Source: Plectrocnemia conspersa (Eukaryota; Arthropoda; Insecta; Trichoptera; Polycentropodidae). Taken from it: DNA of 64,000 bases. Shown piece by piece: positions 1 through 10,767 of the stretch. The DNA lies in the NCBI GenBank assembly GCA_009617715.1, contig VTFK01000003.1, positions 2,852,001 to 2,916,000 of the forward strand. Reading direction: 5' to 3'. The position numbers and the translations under genes are program-made. Position 1 is the first letter of the stretch; every line of letters starts with the position of its first letter. The notes under the pieces were generated by a model that worked only from the letters and a program-made list of their open reading frames with translations, was not told where the DNA came from and searched no databases.

Positions 1-60
1 TATAAATTAAACATTTCGAATATTTTAGTTCATAGAATACCCACAGTTTGTTGTTTGTAG

Positions 61-118
61 AAACGGATGTAGGCTGCGGCAACCGCATGAAAGTTTGCCA
101 TCAAGCAAGCACCCATGG
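61..118 (+). CDS. Candidate internal exon of an unidentified plus-strand gene
   Basis: Seen: a GC-richer 58-nt block in AT-rich DNA, preceded by a T-rich tract ending TTTGTAG and followed by a GTATGA donor at 119. In the frame that skips the first two bases it encodes 18 residues, TDVGCGNRMKVCHQASTH, with two spare bases (GG) at the end. The exon at 2065 begins with exactly the one base needed to complete that codon (glycine), so the two are phase-compatible. No family is recognised; the two cysteines and basic residues suggest an ordered protein segment. Alternatives are chance splice-like sites around a GC-rich block. The call rests on composition, splice sites and phase only. Confidence 0.3.
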
Positions 119-2064
119 GTATGATAACAAAGAAAAGCTCATGTTGAAAATCAGACACCTTTTTATTTAGATTTTATTATTAAAAAATATACACTTAGGC
201 ATCTTAGATAATATTTTACATTTTATTACTTGATATTTTTACAATTATTTTGATTTTACATATTATGCCTATTATTTATTTATTATACCTTTATTTTACA
301 TATTTTTTATTTATTTTTAAAATTAAATTAAAAAAAATAGTTTGCGACCAAAGCGAGCGTAACGGTATAGCGAGAGAAATGTCGTAACGAAAACGAAATA
401 AACCGTAAGGTAACAAATGTTCCGGCGAACGTTGTTGTACTGGTTCTTGCCACTTACACTGGCAGACACGTACACTCAATATTGCGAAGTGAATAGCAAC
501 ATTTTTAACATTCTCGCCGGAGCGGATTTACCAATGATTAACATCGACATGCGAGGATTTATCGAGATACGTTAGGATATGTAGGGATACGTAATGAGGC
601 GCTATCGGGGAAAATCGCACCGTGTAGTCCGACCCTCACCTAGACTATTAGAGGTTATATTATCTATTCGTATTCAAGAGTTAGATGGCGAATTTGTGCA
701 TACATTTGTAGGGGACGATTTGATCTGATTCCATTGTGTGAATAATCACGTCGGGGTCACCAGTTTTGCGTACGGATGGTGACGGGTGGAAATTGAGCCG
801 ATGCAGTATTATATATTAGTTGCACTTTGTTATACTAAATGAAAGATCTGCGGAAGAGACATCGATTTAGTAAAACACAGTAGTAACCCAAAAAATACCG
901 CATTACAGAAAAAGCGTTTAAATATAGAGTTTGTTTTGAAAATACGGAAAAAGCTAGAGTTATAAAAATATTTATTTATTTCAGATAGATATTTATTGTA
1001 AGCTACTGAATTAAGTACTTTTTATTAAACACTATTTTAGTTATCCAACCATAATCATAACACTAAATAAAGTATTTTAGAATTATGTCATTATTTAATG
1101 ATGGCATAGTAGTCAATCGACAGATAAAACAAGATGTAAATATTTTTTAAATATATTTATTTTTATTACTTAATAACGTATATTATAAAATTAATCATTA
1201 GATTTTGGAACAATTAAAAAACATTAACTGAGCGATAAATAAATAATAATATTTATACAGAAATGTACTATGTCCAGTAAGTTTTACCAAAAATATGTTT
1301 TATTCAGTTTTTATGGTAAACATGACCTCTCACGAGGGCATATCACACAGCTTTGGCTTTCCACTCTTTTTCAATTTCATCGTCAGTCATCATAAATATT
1401 AATAATAAAAGTGAATTTAATCCGGCGCCGATGTTTGCCGGATAATTTATGCTGAAATGTGTGTCAGCCAGAGGGCATAAATTTCAGGCCAAAGTGTGAT
1501 GATCCAGTTAGGGCTCGGGTCATTGCCACCGGTTAACGATTGTGTTGAACTAGACGCCGACAGTTAACGGGTTCGAATCTTAGAATCGGCGGAAGTTCGC
1601 ACGTTGCTCGAAAGGAAAACGTAAAAGCTAGATTTTCTCATAATTAACGACGAAACCGTGAGGAAAACTCGGAGAAGAAAAGAGGACCGCTACGGGAGAT
1701 TTTTGTGTGTGTAAAACTTAATGGCGTATAAAATTTGCACACAAAAATGTATTACTATGAAAATGAGACGCGATAAAAGTAAATTAGTGTGAACTAAAAA
1801 AATGATTGAAGTACATTTTAATGTTTTAATTATTTTAGAACAGTATATAGGTTCAAAAAATATATGTTAAAAATCATGAATAAGTGCTTATGAAGACAAT
1901 GTTCCATTCTTTTTATTTTTTGTATAATATTTATACAAAAAGGGCTAAAGGAACTCATACCTGAAATATATCAGTATATAGGTACAGCTCAAACAATTGT
2001 AGTTTATCTTAGATTCATTATTTTATATTTTTTATAAATATAATTTTATTATGATTTTTTCCAG
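119..2064. other. Putative intron or intergenic DNA, no gene seen
   Basis: Mostly AT-rich. A less AT-rich stretch at about 340-830 holds short near-repeats of GATACGT (about 565-595) but no convincing reading frame. About 1500-1610 contains a GGGTTCGAATC motif resembling a tRNA B box, but no cloverleaf can be drawn. If the exons at 61 and 2065 are real this is the intron between them. Confidence 0.35.
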
Positions 2065-2134
2065 AATTGGGCCCCTCAAGGAGAACGAGCCTCAGGAATT
2101 TTCCCCTTCTCCTCCCCCCACTCGGCGAGCCTGG
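2065..2134 (+). CDS. Candidate internal exon of an unidentified plus-strand gene
   Basis: Seen: a 70-nt GC-rich block bounded by a good acceptor (ATGATTTTTTCCAG just before 2065) and a good donor (GTAAGC at 2135), in otherwise very AT-rich sequence. All three frames are open. The frame starting after one base matches the phase left by the exon at 61-118 and reads G-IGPLKENEPQEFSPSPPPTRR-AW, ending in phase 0. The proline and serine content suggests a disordered linker. I do not recognise the protein. The strong composition contrast and both splice sites make it a better candidate than most here, but there is no homology evidence. Confidence 0.4.
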
Positions 2135-2579
2135 GTAAGCTTAATTATTGTTAAATATTTAGAAAGACGAAATAAATCAGATTTTTAAGCCTGATAGTTC
2201 GTGAGGGTTAAGCTATCACGCGAATGAAAACAAAACCCCCGACTTCTAATCGAAGAAAGAAGTTGTACAATCTCTTTTATTTAAATTTTTAATATCAGAT
2301 TATTTGATAGATTGTTCATCAATGTTATTAATATCATCAGTATTAGCAATTTTACATCGTTCTGGTATATATAAAATTTTGTTAAAAACAATTCATTTCA
2401 TACAGAACTTTAGCACCTGAATTTCTCCAGCAAACTATCTGTAAAATGGTTTTATATTCGAAAATATCACATGAAACTAAAGTATGAATAATACTTTTAA
2501 AGTATATTAAATTTTGAGAAAATAAATCTATATTAACGAGGGAGTTCTTAAAATATATTTTATGATTGAAGACTTGATT

Positions 2580-2850
2580 ATTTTTTAAATTTATCAAGAA
2601 ATCCAAGACCCTCGGAGTTAGGAGTTTTCGGCCACATTTATGATATCCTCCGGAAAGAGCCCCCAACAGAGCTTGCTCCACGGAATGAGGCCCTCTTTTT
2701 AGTGTCAACCTGAAGTCACTTCGCTACTGTTTTTCTCCTGAAAACGATCTTATCATTGCGCCCCACCAACCAACAGCCCTTATATAGCGCATCGACGAGA
2801 GCCTGAGCCCCTGGATAATGTGCTCCGTAAACCATTTCTTTAGTGACGAT
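2580..2850 (-). pseudogene. Degraded 3' end of a non-LTR retrotransposon ORF
   Basis: Minus-strand reading gives fragments in different frames: an EHII-type motif around 2810-2830 followed by a segment with GPHSVEQALLG and RVLDFL near 2600-2700. This order resembles the C-terminal tail of R1/Jockey-type reverse transcriptase ORFs. The block around GATAATGTGCTCC recurs at about 32530 in the same relative setting, which supports an interspersed repeat. It is frameshifted and cannot be functional. The exact clade cannot be assigned. Confidence 0.4.
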
Positions 2851-5202
2851 TTTTTATTCTCTATTTAAACCGTGCTTTCTTTTTATATAATATATTGATT
2901 ATAATTTAATTTTAAAATTGTAATTAATAAAGAATTCTGTTCAAATAAAATGGCTTGAATTGCGTCTGCTTCTACAAATCTAAAATCCTTCATGTTGTAT
3001 ATTGATTATAAGAACAGTATATATAATACACTAATTCTACCTTATTTCTATTATTAAGTAACCATACTCTTTTTAGCTTTAAAATAGTAATAAGATCAGT
3101 ACTAAACCAAAATATATTTTAAGGTTAAATTGTATAAGCAAATTTAAAAATAGTGTTTCGAATTAGCTTTAATAAATTAAATTGTATAATAAATTTGATT
3201 GTAGCTAAAAATGAATAAATAATATAACCTAAATAACTTTGATTAAACTATTAATGCAGATACTTCTAGAATAGCACTGATTCTCATAAAACGCCAATTT
3301 TCTACATCACTTGCATTCGCAAAAATTAAATTAACTTCCTCTTTTTTCCGACGCTTCTCAATCTAATTCCGTCTCGTTGTAAAATTTGCATTTGAAATTC
3401 GCATTTGACGGACAAAGTCTGCGAGAGGCCATTATAGCGCGGCCAGAACTCATCAGTGTGACAAAAGATGGTAACAACGACGAAAATAATAATAAAAAAA
3501 CGTATTAGTGGGAGGATGACAGAACAAATACTGCGCAGCAGCCGCAAAAGGAGGTACAAGAAGGAGGCGTAAAAAAATTATAATTGTCGCCATATTATGT
3601 TCGTAATGGACCTCGGATGCTGCAGTCTAAACGCAGCGATCGATGCTCTCCTAAGCTCGGTTTCCTTGAAATGTATTATATAATACAAGCTAGTGTCGCT
3701 ATACAATGAAAATTCTGACACATTATGATAATACGATATGCAATATGAAAATTTGCGCATTTCGATATAAATAGTAACGAAAACATTATGTTGAACCGAA
3801 CGAGAGTACACGTGTCAGTGTTTTCGTGCCAGGTCGATTTCGTGCTGGTTTATTTAGATGTATTAAATATTTTTAGTACAAGTCTCAAAAATAAGGAGAT
3901 TTATAGTAAAATTAAAATAATATTAAAATAAAAAGAATATCACAAAGCTCATAACCGGTGAACTATATGTAAATTGTGATAAAGTTTAATTTAAATTAAA
4001 ATTGTTTAATATTCAACAGATCTCAGAAACGACAATAATTGTCTTGTTGACAAATCGACTTTAAATAAACAACTTGAATTCAAAATACCTTTCAAATAGA
4101 GTTATGCTAAAAGATTATTATAAGAAAAAAATAGTAAAAAAGTAATCTCGCGATACGCAGTGAACCTTTGTTCCCCAAGGTTGTTAGATCTTATTTCTCC
4201 TGAATAATTTCTGAGACGTTGTGAAATATTTGTACAAACTAAGCAAGGTAATAAGAAATATTTTGAAATATAATTCTTGGTAAGAACATTATATCAATTC
4301 CCATTTTATTTAAAGAGGGAAATTAATTACTGATATCTCTAAAATAAAAACTTTAAAATATATTTGCTGTCATTCCCTTTTTATACTTCAGGTAAAGGAC
4401 TTTTAAAAAAAATAATTACATTTTTTTTTGACACCTCATTGAGTTCCTGATTCCATAGATACAATAAAATTATTAACAAGATATATGATAAGTAATATCA
4501 CAAAAAATTGAAACCATTTTAATTTTTTTTTTTTTTTAAATTAAAAATGACCTACAGTTTTTAGAAGAGGTATAGATAAAATTCGTTAGTATAATATATT
4601 ATATTATATTATATATTTATAATAATAAAAAAATTGAATTGGTTTTTATTTTAATATTTTTTACATTTAAAAGTTCATTCAATTTTTAGGCCATCCTATT
4701 CTAAATATATATATTTTATCGATCTTAAAATTAATACCGACTTGAGATGTAGGAGTACAAATATTTGAATAATTGATCGAATATTCGTTTATACTATCTC
4801 AAAAAAATTAAAAAAAAATATTTTTTTTAAATTTTATTTATTTCCTAATATACCCGAGTGACTAGTGCCGCTATAAAGTTCATTATCCTCTATGCGTCTT
4901 TATTTTGTTTCGAAATGCGAGACAATGAGATGCTCCATCTCAACAAAAAAATGGTTTTAAATGCTTTCGCAAAACATTTGTAAAAATAATGTTTATGGCG
5001 TGTTTACTATGACCGAATTCGCAGAATTCGTTCGTTGTAAAATACAAAAATATTGGAAAGACGCACCTTTTATTATCGTTTCACACTTATCTCAAAAACA
5101 GGTGCGCGTCGCAATTTTTGTGAAGTCATGCATTATTTTTATTTGTTATTTCAAGACGTTCAAGTTCAATAATTCGATCGTGGTTAATTTATTTCTAGTT
5201 AT
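2851..5202. other. AT-rich DNA without a recognisable gene
   Basis: Long A/T runs, and an (ATATTATATT)-like low-complexity block near 4590-4620. About 3320-3830 is less AT-rich and has open frames of 77 codons on the minus strand, but their composition (strings of hydrophobic and aromatic residues) looks like chance translation. Confidence 0.4.
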
Positions 5203-5460
5203 TTAATTTATATGAAAATCCGCACAAAACAAACGCCAATAAGGATCAGATCTTTATGTATATAAAATTCGTTCAAAACATTATTAGCATAGTATATACA
5301 ATAAATTCGATAAAATGTTGCAGCTTATATTAATTCTGGTGATTTAATTTACATGCAATTACGCACAAAACAGATGATGAAACGATACCGATCTATGTGT
5401 ATGTACATCAAATTTGTTTAAAAAATTATATACAACATAAATTACAATAAAATTAAATTT
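5203..5460 (+). repeat. Two diverged tandem copies of an approx. 135-bp unit
   Basis: The block starting near 5203 (TTTAATTTATATG, then CGCACAAAAC, then a GATC-containing stretch, then TACAATAAA) is followed from 5341 by the same succession (TTTAATTTACATG, CGCACAAAAC, GATC, TACAATAAA). The copies differ by many substitutions and small indels. No coding or RNA function is evident. Confidence 0.45.
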
Positions 5461-7265
5461 CTTGGCTAATTTTGTTTCACAAACTATTTAATTGAAAAAT
5501 AAATGTGTGATTTGAAAACACGTAGAATTGAAACATGTAAAATTGCTGAGATGCAATATGACTTCCTAAAATTGGCCATTAGCGAAAGTGCACTTTCGGT
5601 AAAAAAACCCACGATAGGAATGGTTCATTCTTTATCATTATGGATCTTGGAACTCGTGCATCATATTTTCTCAAATTTTGTTATTGCACAAGTACATGAT
5701 GAATTTTCGTATTTATTCATTTTGACACACAGGGTCGTCATTTAGGGGTACATTTGCCTACCCTAAATTTTGCCATGAGCATGTGTGTCATTTGTTAAAA
5801 TAAAAATAAAATAATGAGACACTTCGTAATCGTATTTGAGTTAAAATAAAATTCACCGCATCTCATTATTTTATGTAAATATCATACCCTGAAAATACAA
5901 AAATTTTCCATAAAAAAATGTAATCATACAATTATCTGTCAAAAATCTAACATTGAATTAAAAGATATTTGATTTAAACATATTTTTTACAGGAAATTAA
6001 TTGATTTTTTGCACTAAAAACCGATAAAAAATTACGAATATATTCGAATACTTAATTTATTTTTATTCAATATTCGAGAACATTAATTATAACGTATCAC
6101 CCACACAATAATCTTAAAATTGAACTATTACATAATAAAGACTATTTTTACGTAATTATAATTATAAAAATAAAATATCACGCATTAATATATTAATTCT
6201 ATTCCAAACACATTACAGAATGTTCACTTTTCGAATGCATACATTATAATATAAATAATAATCGATTCTGTCAGTAATTTGCACCATCATTCTGTACAGT
6301 GTACATACACTCTCCATTCGAAGATATAACTGTATTTGGTAATGGCAAGTGATTTAGCTTGCTTCGGCCTCGCTTGGCTCGTTTTATATATACATACTTA
6401 CATTTTTTTATTTTCACTTAGCAATTTTAAATGTTGCATACATTTCGCCTCAGCACGGAGTCATCGAACTCCGATGAACTTGTATCAGTTTTGGTTTCAT
6501 CATTTTCATATATAGAGACGTCTCTTGGGCGAAAAAAATACATAAGAAATATGTGGGCATTCGACTATGGCTCGTAATTGAAGTGACACTCACAATCGTC
6601 TGTATACAATATAATATTTAAATAAATCATGTATGCGGCAAATATACCACGTTTATCATTAATTCACTCATAACTGTTTCAGTAAAAGGTCGGGTCGGAT
6701 TCGTGCCCGATGGGCGGTTCCCAAACTTCTAAAACGAAATGTACGACGGAATTTGCACGCCCATGTAAATAATTATCTGTGTATACATTTTGAACGATTG
6801 CGGGGTTCTTTAGTCGCAAAATTATATGTAGATATATTTTTATAAAAATATATCATTTCAATAATTTTTATTTGAAACACTCTTATTAAAATAAAATTAC
6901 ATTGATAAAAAACAAACTTCAAGCCATGGAGCCGGGAGCGCAGATCCTCGGCGACGCGCCCTATTGATGACCAAATGGCGCAGGCTTTTATATAATTCTC
7001 TGTAAAGGGCCGCACTCTATAGATGCTCTTTGAAATCTGCAGTCCCTATATATTATCTATATATTTTCATGAACATATTTTATTACCTTACTGTAAATAT
7101 AGAAAAAAACATTATTTTATATATAATATATATGTATATATGAAACGAAAATAATTGGTTATTATATAAAAAATAGATTCGTTACGATTTTCTTTTGAGC
7201 TGTGTATAATAATTAAAGATAAATTCTAATTGTAGCTAAATAATTCCGCAAAAAACATGCCACAT
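5461..7265. other. AT-rich DNA without a recognisable gene
   Basis: A GC-richer block at 6682-6770 follows a reasonable acceptor (ACTGTTTCAG) and is open in one frame (T-AAA-AGG onward), but the possible donor (GTAAAT) is weak and the phase does not match the exon at 2065-2134. About 6915-7015 is another GC-richer patch with no clear frame. I do not annotate either as an exon. Confidence 0.4.
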
Positions 7266-7690
7266 CTGTGGATATGTGTTTAAAAGTGGGCCGTATCAAC
7301 ATCGCAGGATTCGAGTCCTGTTCCTGTCCTGGGGCAACATCCCTCGCTTTGCTAGGTCAGTTTGCTACGCGGCTACGGTTCTCTCGTAGCCGGGGCGTCG
7401 TAGCGCATCGGTTTCGTTTTCAGTGTTCATTGCCCCCGTGGCGTTCACTGCCGCACTCTCTTCGGCGCAGCTTTTAATCCACTTTTGGTTTTCCGGGTCG
7501 ACCGAGAGCATTCACCTTGTCTCCTACTATTTCGGATGACTGTCATTCTTCCATCACGACACACTATCGCTTGTGGCGTGGGCCAGAAAAAAAACTTTTG
7601 TCCTACTATGCCTACGAAGGTCTTGAGAAAAACGAACGTGGCACAGATACTCTTAGCCCTTCATATGGCGTAAAGAAAGTGGTCAATATA
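7266..7690 (+). other. GC-rich island of unknown nature, possibly a SINE-like repeat
   Basis: This block stands out in GC content. It contains GGATTCGAGTCC (about 7308), which resembles a pol III B box. It also holds a perfect 7-bp hairpin GGCTACG...CGTAGCC around 7372-7392 and a tRNA A-box-like TAGCGCATCGG near 7400. Two overlapping open frames of 62-69 codons cross it, but neither resembles a known protein. The A and B boxes are in the wrong order or too far apart for a simple tRNA-derived SINE. Identity is unresolved. Confidence 0.3.
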
Positions 7691-8087
7691 CTACCTAAAT
7701 CATACAAATAACAAGACCAAGAAATCTTCTTTTAGATGCTGTTAAAAAACCTCAAGGTCTTTCAAATTATACAAGTTGTGAATATAATCGTACAATAAAA
7801 AATATTTGCATTGCATTTATGATTATGCTAAAGCTTGGCGGGTTGAATGCACTATCGAACGAATCTCTCGACTAGTTTTCGATATGATTAACTTCGACTT
7901 GTCCTAACGACTGGTAGAATCTCAAACAAATCTGGCCTTTATAGTGAAAAGAAAAAGAAACATTGTGATATCAGCGTTTAAAACTCACATGTCACTTTTT
8001 GAGACTTGAAATGATAATTGATTTAATTGTTCTAAAAACGAGGGTGTTTTGGAAGATCATGTTAAAAGTTTTCAATTAATATTAGAA

Positions 8088-8150
8088 AATTGCTTTCAGG
8101 TAAGCAAGTAAGAAAATTGCTTTCAGGTAAGTAGGTAAATTTCAGGTAAT
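8088..8150 (+). promoter_or_regulatory. Tandem repeat of fused splice acceptor and donor, possible recursive splice site
   Basis: A unit of about 27 bp containing TTGCTTTCAGGTAAG is present twice (AG/GT junctions at 8099/8100 and 8126/8127), followed by a shorter TTTCAGGTAAT (8145/8146). Each is an acceptor directly abutting a donor, the form of ratchet points used for stepwise removal of long insect introns. The pyrimidine tract is short. It lies downstream of the two candidate plus-strand exons. Inference only; it may be a chance microduplication. Confidence 0.3.
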
Positions 8151-9058
8151 ATTAATATTATGTTTTTGTCACACAGATAAGTAATTGTATATGTATAATT
8201 AGTAGTTGATTTCACTTCCTATATTATTTATATATGTACATATATTATAACTTTACTTATTTTTTAAATCTGAATTTTTAGCTCTATATTATTATATATT
8301 TTTCACTAATAAAGTCGCTACATGATAATATGGAGCCCAATATTTATATTAAAAATAAGTTGTCAATGCTTAAATATATTTTGTTTATAATATAAATAAA
8401 TTGAATATAGGAAGTATCTGCAGTAATCAACTAGTAATAACTTATCCTGTATATATGACAAAAACATAATATGGATTGTTTTTTATAAATTTAACAAGTA
8501 CCAAATATCATACGACAATCGAACAAAAACTAAAAATTTTGTCATTTCAAAAACATTGTATTTTACAGAAAATCTAAAAAGTGTATGTTATAAACATAAA
8601 AAAAATATTAAAATATATATTACACTTCAATCACAATAACGGATATATGTATTATTTTAAAATTATATTTTTAGTAATTCATCCATTCGCTAGATGGTAT
8701 CAATAATATCTTTCCACCTTTTCATTATATATTTTCAATATACCTTACAGCGATAAAGGGTGATAATACTATACTCTGAAGACGCGAGATGCCACTTTAT
8801 ATAGAAAGTAAAAAAATTCTAAATATTTTTCATTTATTATTTTTGAACAAAAAGCAAAGTATTTTACGAAAATAAATAGATTCCCGGGTTGATGGTTTTT
8901 ACCGGTAAAATAAACATAAATACTAATCGTCAGAAAGAAGTTCGTAATTTATTATTTCATACTAATTATAATACATACTATTTAGAACTTTTAATTATTT
9001 AATAACAAGTTTTAATAAAATAAACTTGTAGCAAAGAGTAATAATTTGTAAGGTAATA

Positions 9059-9103
9059 GATGGTAGCACGATCGGACGTCCAATTTCGCAAGCAGAATGC
9101 AAA
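9059..9103 (+). promoter_or_regulatory. Orphan snRNA promoter element upstream of U6
   Basis: The 45-bp block with GTAGCACGATCGGACG, CCAATTTCGCAAGCAGA and TGCAAA matches the U6 promoter at 9275-9320 nearly base for base but lies about 216 bp further upstream. No TATA box or U6 follows it at the right distance. It is either a relic of a lost U6 gene or a distal activating element. The same arrangement occurs in arm A2 (18924-18968). Confidence 0.5.
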
Positions 9104-9274
9104 ACAAATAGATAGTTTAATATAAACTGATATAGGTATGTATTCATTTTAGGTAAATTATATTTTTATATAAATATATAGAGCCATCTTATGTAAACTA
9201 TACAAATTAATATGATTTTAACAAGATATATTTTAATAATCACGGTATATAGTATTGTAACTTATGCGATAATA

Positions 9275-9338
9275 GGTGGCAGCACGATCGAACGTCCAAT
9301 TTCGCAAGCAGAGTGCAAATTTAAACTAGGTATATATA
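9275..9338 (+). promoter_or_regulatory. U6 promoter: PSE plus TATA box
   Basis: Core CGCAAGC at 9303-9309 (positions -58 to -52) lies in a block conserved at all four U6 copies. The TATA box TATATATA is at 9331-9338 (-30 to -23). A PSE with a TATA box at this spacing is the standard layout of external pol III snRNA promoters. Confidence 0.75.
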
Positions 9339-9360
9339 CCCAGTCCAGTACGTAACTTGT

Positions 9361-9376
9361 GTCCTGCTTCGGCAGG

Positions 9377-9416
<40 letters not shown>

Positions 9417-9467
9417 GGCCCCTGCGCAAGGATGACACGCAAAATCGTGAAGCGTTCCACATTTTTT
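9361..9467 (+). ncRNA. U6: U6 spliceosomal snRNA (copy 1)
   Basis: The full-length U6 sequence of about 107 nt starts with the 5' stem-loop GTCCTGCTTCGGCAGGAC. It then has the ACAGAG box that pairs with the intron 5' splice site, the AGC triad within GATTAGCA that helps form the catalytic centre, and the 3' end GTGAAGCGTTCCACA followed by seven T (pol III terminator). It is transcribed toward the cluster centre. The nearest gene is a 5S rRNA on the opposite strand whose 3' end is only about 50 bp away. All four copies in the window are identical over the gene body, so this one is probably functional. Confidence 0.96.
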
Positions 9468-9518
9468 TGACGTGTTTTTTCTTGAAGATTTAGAAAAAAA
9501 AACAGGAAAAATGAAATG

Positions 9519-9635
9519 GCCAACGACACCCGGTGTTCCCAAGCGGTCACCCATCCAAGTACGACCGGGCCTAATGTTGCTTTACTTCGGTGATCGGACG
9601 AGAACCGGTGCATCCAGCATGGTATGGTTGTTGGC
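9519..9635 (-). rRNA. 5S rRNA, diverged copy (probable pseudogene)
   Basis: This matches the 118-nt 5S consensus of this window along its length but has a one-base deletion (GTC-GTACTT instead of GTCAGTACTT). It also has several substitutions, including changes at GCCAACAACC and in the AAGTAAAGCAACATTAGG part of the internal control region. Ends GCCAAC and GTTGGC still pair. An A5 and an A9 run on the plus strand (T runs on the minus) could terminate pol III between it and U6. It is probably decayed, as are the other U6-proximal copies. Confidence 0.88.
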
Positions 9636-10234
9636 GAAGGCAGTTCTTGGAGTTTGCAAATTCGCGTCTAAATTTATTTACAACGATTGATAATTAAAAA
9701 ATATTATAACCTTTTTTCAAAATTTGATAAAGATTTATAATTAGTCCAGAAAAAAATAATAGCTAATTTAGACCGACGTGCTGCAAACCTTCAAAATTAT
9801 ATTAAAATTTGCTTGTACTCCCATCCTCGTTATAAAGAGCAGGCTTTGAAATTTCATACATTTTAACCGGAGTCGTAAAAATCAACAGACTTTTTAAATA
9901 TGTTTTTTATAATCGTAAATCATAACAGCAAAAGAGTAAAGAAAGCATGGCGACCTTTAAAGGTTATTATTTTTTAGTCTTCTTCAATAGCAATATCTAC
10001 AGACGAATAATGCGAAACATGTCGAAGCAATACGCAGAAACTTTTAAAAGTATTTATAAGAGAAACAGCTTTAAATAGTGAATTTACGTGTCATAGAATC
10101 TTAACCGGTCTTTCGTGTGCCATTAAAATTTCAACAGTATGACTCTTATGACAATTATTTTTATTGGAATAAAAATATGATTTTAACTAAAATAGAAAAG
10201 TGCACAGTTCAATAATATGCAAAAAAACAGTTGG

Positions 10235-10352
10235 GCCAACGACACCCGGTGTTCCCAAGCGGTCACCCATCCAAGTACTGACCGGGCCCAATGCTGCTTA
10301 ACTTCGGTGATCGGACGAGAACCGGTGCATTCAGCGTGGTATGGTCGTTGGC
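10235..10352 (-). rRNA. 5S rRNA (intact copy)
   Basis: 118 nt, from GCCAACGACC to GTCGTTGGC, with pairing ends (helix I). It carries the full internal promoter: A-box-like AAGTTAAGCAGC, the intermediate element, and the C box GGTCAGTACTTGGATGGG. It is identical to the copy at 17671 in the other arm, which suggests selection or gene conversion. It lies between the decayed 5S copy and U2. It forms part of the large ribosomal subunit, transcribed by pol III with TFIIIA. Confidence 0.96.
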
Positions 10353-10689
10353 GAGCGCTGAATCTTAATTTTGCTCGTCGTTGATCATTCCATGATCATT
10401 TTAATAAATTAAATCATCGAGTCAATATTATTTTTACATAATTCCACCTATTTATTATTATTTATTAGCTAACAAATATTTCTCATTAAAATAACTAAAT
10501 AAACCATCTTGCGATTATGGCAAAAATGTAAATGTTTAAGCAACATACATGAAATTTAATTTTTATTATTATTTATTAATATTTTTGTTTTAAATATGTC
10601 TATAATTTATTTCGAATCATATACAATGCGTTTTTATTATGCGTTGATAAGAAAAAAAAATATTCAAAAGTTACATAACGATCAATAGA

Positions 10690-10767
10690 TGGCAATACAG
10701 CTGTACGATACTCGCAAGCGTCGAGTACACTAGATGCTTTATAAGCCAAATAATAACCCTGTACCGC
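10690..10767 (+). promoter_or_regulatory. U2 promoter with PSE core
   Basis: Core CGCAAGC at 10713-10719 lies 55 to 49 bases before the U2 start, close to the -58 to -52 placement at U6. A TGGCA motif lies 23 bp further upstream, as at U6 (26 bp). TTTATAAG at about -30 is TATA-like, which is unusual for a pol II snRNA gene. The same layout is seen at all three U2 copies. Confidence 0.6.

Noticed and set aside
1500..1610. GGGTTCGAATC, a tRNA T-arm-like motif
   Set aside because: The flanking bases do not form T, anticodon or acceptor stems, so no tRNA is supported.
6682..6764. GC-rich block after an acceptor-like CTGTTTCAG
   Set aside because: The donor is weak, the phase does not match the upstream candidate exon, and two frames hit stops.
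9410..9690. Open frames of about 66-72 codons overlapping U6 and 5S genes, repeated at each cluster arm
   Set aside because: They are translations of conserved RNA genes and recur only because the RNAs are conserved.
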